Position numbers and translations under genes: made by a program
NCBI RefSeq assembly: GCF_010093535.1
Contig: NW_022985169.1
Span: 1,168,589-1,232,588, forward strand
Reading direction: 5' to 3'
Length of the DNA: 64,000 bases
Source: Lindgomyces ingoldianus
Taxonomy: Eukaryota > Ascomycota > Dothideomycetes > Pleosporales > Lindgomycetaceae
Part shown: piece by piece, positions 56,159 through 64,000 of the stretch
How the letters are laid out: each line of letters begins with the position of its first letter
Numbering within the stretch: the stretch's first letter is position 1
The notes under the pieces: model-generated
Seen by the model: the letters and a program-made list of their open reading frames with translations, nothing else
The model's database searches: none
Told to the model about the DNA's origin: nothing

Positions 56159-57521
56159 ACAATTTCTTGATATGATACCTATTACTGGTGCCAATTCATC
56201 CGTCTCATTTATGGGACGCTTTCCTTTTGCTCTGGCGTCGCCGGTTTGAGTGAGATGGCTGAGGATAAGTTTGAGGTGACCCACGTTCGAGTGGCAGTGT
56301 CAGAAGCTTGGGGTACATGTTTCTAGTGGGACACCTTAGCCCTAGCGGCCTTGCCATTCAACTTTGGCTTTCCTGGCCGGAGCGGGCCGGCTGCTCTCTC
56401 CGCTAGTGGTGGTAGACTTGAAAGTATTTTATGCTTTCATAATGTAACCGCTCCCGATATTCTATTGCGGATTAATAGATGCAGAGTACATGCTCTTGAT
56501 AAGCGAATACAAAAATCCTACACCTCAGATCTTAGATCAACCATTGATATGTGTCAAGATCGCTCGGGCCAGTAAAGACTTGAAAATTGTAAGGGCGCCA
56601 CATTTAGACAGTAACCAAGTTCTATGCCCTGCGTTGGCAAACGCCTTTAAAAATCGTCCCTTGAATCTTGCATATTACCTACACAACGTTCTGCTAAATA
56701 TCCTTCTCTGTTGAACATGATATCCGAATTTTGGAACGAGTCAAGACAGAAAAGAGATTTGGTTATTTATGGTAGGCCTCAATACTTAACTAGATAGTGC
56801 AACTGTAAGCCGAAGGGCTCTATGATGGGTAACTTTGCGAATCTGTATTTCATTTCTTATTGCTTTTGAAACCTAATGTTTGAGTTTCCTCTTCTGGTCA
56901 TTCCCAATTGAGCACCGTGACCTCGAACAAGAACTGGCTTACGTTGCCCTTTATCTCAGTGGAGTGGAGAACAATGAAGAGCGAAAGTAAGCATGCAATG
57001 TCCGCCACCTTGACCTGGGCTGACGGTAACTCACGGCACCAGACATCACTACAGTTTCCTCATGGATCTGAAAGCTGAGGACGAAAAACCCATACCAGGG
57101 GTTCGTTATCACGTAAAAAATCACTTAGTTGACCTAAGTAGTGGGAAAGTAAAGGGTTGCTCGGCTCGTAGTCTGTTAGAACTCGATTAAGCGGTAATGC
57201 GCGTACTATCCAACTCTAACCGACAAACCCCCAATCTCCTCAACCCTCAAACTAACTACACAAATTATCTAAATAAAAAAAAGGAAAAATCCCCAAGGGG
57301 AACTGCAAAGACTCGAACACACACACCCGTTACCTCATCGTCGCTCGTATTCCAGGCAACAGCACATCAATCCTCCCTTCCGACACCCAAGTGATGTTAG
57401 TCTCCCAACTTCACCCTCTCCAATCAAAGTGCAAAAAGGAAAGTGTTGTACTGAGCTGTCTGTTGACAACTCAGCCAAAGGCAGATGTGCAATATCCAGA
57501 AGGATTGGCAGATTTGGTTAT

Positions 57522-57565
57522 AGCTACTTTCCTGAATAAAAGGAAAATATTTTCATATATATAGT
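57522..57565 (-). repeat. Dispersed 45-bp AT-rich repeat, copy 3 (inverted)
   Basis: The reverse complement begins ACTATATATAT, contains AAATATTTTC and ends CAGGAAAGTAGCT, the same layout as copy 1. With copy 1 it forms an imperfect inverted repeat around about 1.8 kb. Confidence 0.5.
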
Positions 57566-58058
57566 CGCCCTTTTTTTTACGATCGGGAAATAGGCATAGA
57601 ATTTTGGGGGTCGCTCATGATGGTATATGGTTGCCTGTCTTTCACCCGATTTCTCACCACACCCATCATTGTTGTCAACTTATCAATGCCGCCTGGTGCA
57701 CGGTCCAGCTTGTCGAACGTGAGTGGCAAACACTCCACGAAGAACTCCCTTGCTTACCCCCAGATCGTCACAATACCGCCGAATCAAGCAATTTAAGGAT
57801 ATCAGACAGCAGACAGAGTTGGACTTGATGATATGAGATAATAGTCATAACCCGATCTCAGACACGCACTAGAGTAAAGTTATCCTCCGCAGTGGAAAGT
57901 CGCCGTCGCCAGCCATTGTGTTTGACAATAATACATAGAAATCTCTCCAAAGAAGTATGGGAACCTGCTGCTTATACACCTTCAGGGCCTTGTTGGCTCC
58001 TGGCCATCGAACGATGCTCCATATCGTGAATAGACTGACATTAGGGAGTCAATCAAAT

Positions 58059-58693
58059 TTACTTTTTCTGGGACCAGCCCTAATGCCACGTAAGTATTGC
58101 TCCGAATGCACTCCAATGCAAGCGATGCTCGTGAGGAACGATCTCATACCTTCTCCTTGAGCTTATCGAAGTATGCTTGATCCCTTGAGCTACCCTTCAC
58201 GTGGCCGTCCCTGGAACTGGGCGTCGAGTAGATACTACCCTCGCGGCGCTGGAAACGCGATGGTGGCACCTTGGAGGCATCCCACTCCTTGCTCATGCGG
58301 CGGTCTTTTGATGGTGGGGACTGCGAGAGACGCATGTCATCGGGGCCAGCAAGGTCACCGAGCTTATCTGTGGCGAAAGGATCTGTAGAGGCGCGGTTAG
58401 GTGTGCTGGCAAGCGACGGTAAGGGAATGGTGGGAGATGAATGGGATGAGGTGAAAGGTGTGGTGTGAGAGCTTGTGGGATCGTACTGTTGTTGGTTTCG
58501 CGCTGGGAGGCGAAAGGGTCTTGGGATTGGACAGTGGGGTTTGCGGTTGGGGTGGCGTCTATACCTGGAGTGTGAGACTAGTAAACTACTACGGTGGGAG
58601 TGATGGTAGAAATGATGAATTGAAGGGGGGTAAGAGGCTGTGGAAAGCAGTTGAGGGTGGTGGCATACCAGAGGTATCATTGTTTGACGCCAT
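58059..58693 (-). CDS. Small conserved fungal protein, unknown function
   Basis: Four exons (58693-58669, 58564-58487, 58382-58150, 58079-58059) give 118 residues; the first is 25 nt and the last 21 nt. The join reads MASNNDTSGIDATPTANPTV, QSQDPFASQRETNNNPFATD, then LGDLAGPDDMRLSQSPPS, WDASKVPPSRFQRREGSIYS, TPSSRDGHV and AYFDKLKEKGWSQKK. The second intron has a clear CTAAC branch site 11 bases before its CTACAG acceptor. The 25-, 78- and 233-nt pieces switch frames exactly as required, so the structure is well supported. Similar small proteins with SIYxTPxSRDGHV and KLKEKGW occur in ascomycetes as far as I recall; no function is known. A 246-codon frame read straight through the introns is an artefact. 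Confidence 0.8.
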
Positions 58694-61423
58694 GCTGAAA
58701 GCTCTCCAATCGTTGATATCAAGTGTGGCCTTCTCTTGTATCTCTCAAGTATTTTGTGCTCGAATCTCAATGGATGTTCTAAGTTGTAGATGAGGAGAAG
58801 CAGTTTATCAATGATGAAAGAAGATCTGGAGCTACTAGAAGCAGAAGAGGGGGGCTCAAATATATCAAAGAAAGAAGCAGCCAACCCAGGCCAGTTATGG
58901 CTTACCTAGCTCGCTATTTGCCCCTCACGACGTCAAACAAGGGAAAGTCCTCTCACCCAAGGTCGATAGCACCTGCTTTGCACCACGCACATGATGCACC
59001 ACACCTCTCCCGCCATGACTCCAGTCTAGCCATTCACATCCAATTTCCGGGCCGTCTCTGATATGAAAGCTCTGCACCGAGCCCTATAAGCCGGCATCCT
59101 GAAAAGCCAGCGGCTAGTCTTGCATGCTCAGCATGGAAAGCTATCCCTTCCTCGCTGAATACCCCATCAGTTCCCTATTCGTCAGGCCTGAGCAAAGGCG
59201 TTCACATCTCTCCCTCAGCTGTGGCATTACGTCAGGAGGCCTCATGCAGCCAGTCAATTCGCTTGTTCGTGGTCAGATGGGGGTGCAGATAGCAGTCCCA
59301 CTGGTCGATCAGAGATACACTGCCTCGCTCGTCTCCAGGCCCCTGGAGTGTGACTTTGCGGAGAGAGGGCGTGGTCGTCGTGGTCTCCGATGGGCGTGAA
59401 TGGTGATTGAGCGTCACTGCATACTCATTGGACGTGCCGTAGCTGGAGTTGTGCCTAGACCTTGGCAGGCGTCGACAGGGTGGGGAAGGCCTCGAACGGC
59501 GATGACGAAGCGTGATGAACCTTTCTCTGCGTTCAGCTCAGCTCTCATCGATGAATTCTTCGCCCTCACGAGGCCCGTTATCCCACTGCCAAGTCAACAA
59601 TATTCTACTGCGGATGGCCACTGCGCCTTACCGTTGCTATCCGTTCTCATCGTCAGGCTAATTCCCTCAATGTCAAGGTGGATGAGAAAAGGAGCCCGAA
59701 GTCACGAAAGCTTAAAACTACCCATATCGAGCTTCGATGTCCCCAACTCCAAAATACTCCTCCCATCAAGGTTTCTTTAGAGTGTGCATCACATCTGGGC
59801 ATTAGGCCAGCGACCTTGGCTGGTCGCGCTGTCGCGAAGCCAATTCTGCCAGCCGTCCACCCAGCGCTCCCTACTGGCAACAAGCTTGCATCAAGACGGC
59901 TCTTCATCTCTACGCGAGCCTTGGGGAATCTCATCGGCCAGGGTGTCAAAGGTAAGGCAGATCTCTGTCGCTCTTGGGTTGGACACTCTTTCTGTTATTA
60001 TTGTGCAATGATGCGTCAGCGCCATATCAAGCAATAGCAGATATCTACCATCTCGGGGAATGTAATGCTAGGTACGGCATTCTGAATTCGATTCAGCCAA
60101 TTCGCAAACACTAGATCTGCTGGACGTAACGAAAACACCTTCTCCTCAACCCCGTAATGCCTCACCAGTGGCACCCTCGAACCTGCTATATTGCATTGAC
60201 TAGACACAACCCAAGTCAGCCCCCAGGATTCTCGTTGCAAAGAGATAGCAAGTTTCCCCAAAAACAAAGTGAGAAAGCCCCCGGTGTATCGCGAGTTCGC
60301 AGAACCGTGACCACGTGCGTGGGACAAACTGACAACGAGCCGAGCAAAATGGGACAGTGTAGCCGGAGCCCGCAACCTCTAGCCCTCTAATGTGGTACGA
60401 AGCCAATACCTTGCAATCTCCATCTCTTTTGAAGAAATTAGTGATGATGAGGAAATGTTTTTCTCTCCAAACCTGAATTCAAGATTTTCCTCAATCCACA
60501 TCTCAACGCCAACTTCACATCCCACTACTCCTTACCACATCCAAGTTCCTTCCCAGTTGGCAGTCCATCGTGCCCTGCAACTCTTTGAGCATGGACTAAG
60601 GCGCAGTGCATGCACCACCCCTACCCACTCAACTCGCCCAGGAGCCATTTTCAGCACAACATGATGGACAGACCAGCTATTCGACGCTGAGCCCATCAAT
60701 TGAAACACACTAGGAAACTCGTTTCTGTAGTGTAAAGTTGCGGCCCAGCATTTGGTAGTCGTACTGTGGACTGGGGTAGAAAAGAAACATGCGGGTAACC
60801 GTGGCTTGAAACACGCTGAGGTCAGATTATCGGGATATGCAGCCCACACCATATATCCTCAACCAAGGTTGATGATGAAGATGGTTGGCGAAGAAGAGGG
60901 TTGATCAGATCTTGAAATGTTTTTGTTTGATTTTTTTTTGGAAATATGTATATGACATGGAAGAAGTTTTGAAGTTTTTCAAGTCTCTGAAGACGTGGGC
61001 TCGAGCCGTGTATACAAACACGTTGGTGCCGACTTGTCAGACGAACGGCATAGGGCCTGGAAGCAATATTGGCCCTCCCACTCTCTCCTTCCGCCTTCCT
61101 AACAAAAGAAAATTGTCCTTCGATACGAACCAGTGAAGCCAGACATGCCTCACAGAAGTAGAAGTAGTATCGTCCAGCTTCATTTTGCAAAATTCAGATT
61201 CCCAGCGCCAGAGTATGCAGTGGACCACCATCCAGGTATCCATCAAGAGATGAGAGAAGGGAAACTCAAAAAAAAAAACTAAAGGGAAAAGTTAACCGCC
61301 ACAGGGCTGGAAAGGGTACACGGCCGAGAAGATTCTTCCGAGGAGAGTTGATTTGAAGCCTGGAACGCCGTGGAAATGCAAGAAAAACTTTGTTCCCCCT
61401 TTGTGCCAAGCCTGCCGTGAACT
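58694..61423. other. 2.7-kb gene-poor region
   Basis: This lies between the small conserved gene and SYF1. Frames such as 59400-59780, 59678-60037 and 60822-61190 have no ATG-led family features. No RNA gene or repeat was recognised apart from short homopolymers near 60925 and 61270. Confidence 0.45.
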
Positions 61424-63937
61424 TCATAGATCGTCATCGAGGTCGATAGCATCTGGATTTGCTGCAACGGGTTGATCGGCGGGTTTGATGTTCCCCCCTT
61501 CGGGGCCTGTGCTTGCAGCGACAAAGCCTTGTGGAGCACGCGCCTGTCGTTCGAGGGCCGCCATTGCGTCCTCTTTCTCTTGACCTTCGCCGTTGGTAAT
61601 AGCTTCCGCGTCGCCGTTCTGTTGGCCTCGGGCGACTGCCTGGGAGGCAATGAAATGCACATCGGTGCTACAACTAGTCAGTAAAAGTGCCTCAATGCTA
61701 GGGGGAGAGATAGGTGGTACGTACTTGAACTGAGCTTGAACACTCCGTTTGATCCGAAGCATCTCCTTGAAAGTATCTTCGTTGCCATGCTGGACTTCGA
61801 AACTTTCCCACTTTTGCCAAAATTCAGGACGAGTCCTCGGATCGCAGAATTGGCTCGCATGGCCATAGATTGCTCGTGCTCTGTCAATTTCTCCCAGTCG
61901 TCTCTCCATCTCGGCGAACTTGAGACACATTTCTGCCGCCTCACTGTCAGGTAATGCCTCAATGGCGCGCTCGTAGATGGGTCGGGTGGACGCAAGGCCG
62001 AAGTTTGATGCGGACTTGGTGATGTAGAAGTTGAACATCTCCATGCGGTCCTCATCCGAAACGGCGCGTGTTGCACGCTCGTATATCCGCATAGCGTGTC
62101 GTGCAAGGCCCCGATCTTCTTCCAGAGCACCGTACATGAGGTACAACACTTTAGCAAATTTTGGCGGACATCCATCCACGGCTTGCTCAAACAGATCACG
62201 AAGCCGCTCCATCCCAAGCTTCCGGTCCACAGCTTTAGTGAGGTAAAGGTTCCATATCTCGAATGCGACGGGATAGCTGAATAGATCTAATCCTCGCTCG
62301 TAGACTTTGAAACAATCTTCAAAGTACTTGTTCTCCTCGAGGAGATTGGCGTAGTTGACAACGGTCTGCGGCGTTGCGATGCGGAGCTCGAATATCCTCT
62401 CATAAACTTTCCTCGTCTCCTCCAACGTACTGACGCTCTCAACAAGGTCAACATAGAAGCTCCATAATTTCCAGCTCTTGTGCACACGCTGCTGGGGTGC
62501 TAGTGACTCGTCAAAGTAATCTACGTTTGATCGCTTCGGTCCCAGCGTCGCCTTGGCCATGATACCGACAGCTTTGTCGAAATTCTCGTTTCGCAACTCC
62601 ATTTCAGCCCAATCGCACCACATTTCGGCCAGCTCGGCGACCGACTTGAACGGCACTTTGACGGCCTTCTCCATGATGACGCGAGCGTTGCGAAGATCGC
62701 CGCCTTCCTCATAAAACTTGGCGTAGTTGGTCCACAGTTCGTGGAATTTCCCGACTGCCTTCTTGGGGTTAATGGCAGCGATGGCGTCTGTATATGTCTG
62801 AACGACCTCCTTCTTGTTATCGCCCCACAGGGCGACACGCTTCTCCCATTCCATGACATTGTTCGGGTTTTGCCGCAGCAGCACGTCGTTGAGGAGGAAG
62901 GGGCGTCGTTGGGTAAGCGACTCAAAGCGTACAATCCGAATATCAAGATCCGCGTCGGCGGCAGGGTCGACCTTGCCCTTATCGGACCGAGTGGCTGCAT
63001 CTTGAAGTTTCACACCAATCATGGTCTCTTCGGCCTCAGCGTACGCGTCGAAGACGATAGAGAAGTCTCTCATAGTCATGACGGTGGTGACGCCTTCCTC
63101 GAAGACATCTCGTGCCTTCTCATATTCGCCCTTGTGCATCCAATAGCGTGCCAGACCCACCCATAATATGCCGCGCTGGTCGGGGAATTTGTCGATGCCG
63201 CTCCTGATTATCTTCTCGACATCAATGCCGCTGTCGTCGCCGGTCTCGATGTCGGTTGCGTGATCAATCATCAGCTCCATCATCTCCGTCCAGAATTGGA
63301 AGGGGCCCTTGGCTTCCTTGCTCTTGAAGCGCGGGTTGTTGAGTATCTCCATGTACTGCTTCACGGCCTCGGTGTATTTGCGCATGTCCTTGAGCAGCTC
63401 GATGAACTCCTCGGCATTCTCCGGGTGAATTTGCATGTACCTCCGCCAGATCTTGACGGCCGTTTCACCGGAGGCCGAAGTGGCGAAAGGCCGGTAGAGC
63501 GCCCAAATGCGATTGTGCTGGGTGAGGGGAAGGGCACGCAACGCTCGATCGAACGTCCTTCTGGTAGTGGTGACGAGCGGCTGGTGCATCAGGAACGTGA
63601 GGTACATTTCCCACATGCGCGGCATTTTGTTCAGCAGCACCAGGGCGCGCTCGAACAGGGCATTGACCTTGACAAAGTGCGGTGCGAATTTGGCGGGGTT
63701 CTTCTTCGCGAGGTGATTTGTGCGCAGCTCGAGGTAGAGCTTCCAGAGCTTGTAGGACCGGGGGAGGGTGGAGCAAGCCCGCTCGAGGACGAAGGCTTGT
63801 TCCAGCAGGGTGCCATGGGCTTTCTTGTACCTAAAGTAGTCGACCCACGGCTTGATGCTGCCCGGATTGCGCAGGATATCCTGCTCGTAGACGATGTCGC
63901 TGTCGGAGATGAGGAACAGGTCGTTGGAGCGAACCAT
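61424..63937 (-). CDS. SYF1: Pre-mRNA-splicing factor Syf1
   Basis: Two exons (63937-61725 and 61667-61424) with a 57-nt intron give 818 residues; the joint reads VQAQFNTDVHFIASQAVARG. The protein is a chain of HAT (half-TPR) repeats: VYEQDILRNPGSIKPWVDYF near the start, then LWKLYLELRTNHL, RMWEMYLTFLMHQP, IWRRYMQIHPENAEEFIELL, KSWKLWSFYVDLVESV and others up to RPEFWQKWESFEVQHGNE. An acidic tail ends DAIDLDDDL. Syf1 (XAB2) is an arch-shaped scaffold of the Prp19/NTC complex in the active spliceosome. The frame stays open for another 21 codons to the window edge without a stop; the ATG at 63937 is plausible, but homologues carry some residues before ISDSDIVYEQD, so an earlier start beyond the edge is possible. 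Confidence 0.93.
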   Translation of the reverse strand: MVRSNDLFLISDSDIVYEQDILRNPGSIKPWVDYFRYKKAHGTLLEQAFVLERACSTLPRSYKLWKLYLELRTNHLAKKNPAKFAPHFVKVNALFERALVLLNKMPRMWEMYLTFLMHQPLVTTTRRTFDRALRALPLTQHNRIWALYRPFATSASGETAVKIWRRYMQIHPENAEEFIELLKDMRKYTEAVKQYMEILNNPRFKSKEAKGPFQFWTEMMELMIDHATDIETGDDSGIDVEKIIRSGIDKFPDQRGILWVGLARYWMHKGEYEKARDVFEEGVTTVMTMRDFSIVFDAYAEAEETMIGVKLQDAATRSDKGKVDPAADADLDIRIVRFESLTQRRPFLLNDVLLRQNPNNVMEWEKRVALWGDNKKEVVQTYTDAIAAINPKKAVGKFHELWTNYAKFYEEGGDLRNARVIMEKAVKVPFKSVAELAEMWCDWAEMELRNENFDKAVGIMAKATLGPKRSNVDYFDESLAPQQRVHKSWKLWSFYVDLVESVSTLEETRKVYERIFELRIATPQTVVNYANLLEENKYFEDCFKVYERGLDLFSYPVAFEIWNLYLTKAVDRKLGMERLRDLFEQAVDGCPPKFAKVLYLMYGALEEDRGLARHAMRIYERATRAVSDEDRMEMFNFYITKSASNFGLASTRPIYERAIEALPDSEAAEMCLKFAEMERRLGEIDRARAIYGHASQFCDPRTRPEFWQKWESFEVQHGNEDTFKEMLRIKRSVQAQFKYVPPISPPSIEALLLTSCSTDVHFIASQAVARGQQNGDAEAITNGEGQEKEDAMAALERQARAPQGFVAASTGPEGGNIKPADQPVAANPDAIDLDDDL

Positions 63938-64000
63938 TTTGTCGGCGTTCCGCTTGCTGGGCCGCGAGAGGCTTGCCGTGACGGTGCGGATGAGCTCTCC

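Larger units (their letters stand above)
55375..58058. other. 2.7-kb gene desert with a dispersed repeat
   Basis: No gene was recognised. Short frames exist but have no family features. Three copies of a 45-bp AT-rich motif are the only structure seen (listed separately). The sequence is AT-rich with several A/T runs. Confidence 0.45.

Noticed and set aside
57281..57345. tRNA-like B box (GTTCGAGTC on the minus strand)
   Set aside because: The flanking bases do not pair as a T stem and no A box lies at the right distance. Other B-box look-alikes at 10487, 21591 and 55934 fail in the same way.
58144..58884. Minus-strand frame of 246 codons
   Set aside because: It reads through three introns of the small 118-residue gene; only its C-terminal part is in the true frame.

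Overview
The window is nuclear DNA of a filamentous ascomycete (Pezizomycotina). The evidence is short 48-150 nt introns with GT..AG ends and CTAAC-like branch sites, a full Dicer-like RNAi enzyme, and fungal families such as Svf1, Kei1, Tap42, a HAL4/SAT4-type kinase, DUF2293, DUF1763 and DUF3176. I cannot place it below that rank. Most exon structures below were rebuilt by eye from splice signals, reading phase and family conservation. Almost all join into intact frames.

Left end (1-3.3 kb): a possible CDS tail, a kinase-like ORF without a clear start, short repeats, and the wreck of a DUF7580-like gene on the minus strand. 3.3-13.5 kb: a DUF3176 membrane protein, a PEP-mutase-family protein, a DUF2293 protein, an LYR/DUF1763 mitochondrial protein, a CCDC25 homologue and SVF1. 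14.5-25 kb: a HAL4/SAT4-type kinase, a membrane-anchored GNAT-like protein, MZT1 (three small exons), a divergent six-exon histone H4 variant and an F-box/2EXR-like protein. 25-38 kb: MLH1, TSC1, IAH1, TAP42. 38-55 kb: DCL1, an F-box-like protein, DIB1, SEC1, SUV3, a short-chain dehydrogenase and KEI1. 55-64 kb is gene-poor, with a small conserved four-exon gene and, at the right edge, SYF1.

The genes look like an ordinary housekeeping neighbourhood, not a pathway cluster. Shared themes are probably coincidental: sphingolipids (SVF1, KEI1), splicing (DIB1, SYF1), TOR signalling (TSC1, TAP42) and mitochondrial biology (SUV3, the LYR protein). Several pairs are divergent over short spacers: F-box-like/MLH1 about 185 bp, SEC1/SUV3 about 340 bp, DUF2293/LYR about 380 bp, F-box-like/DIB1 about 525 bp.

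I saw no tRNA, rRNA, CRISPR or intact transposon. The items most worth a second look are the H4 variant, the decayed DUF7580-like gene with stops and frameshifts, a short-chain dehydrogenase with Phe at the catalytic Tyr position, a three-copy dispersed repeat in the 55-58 kb gene desert, and several micro-exon genes that automatic callers would miss.
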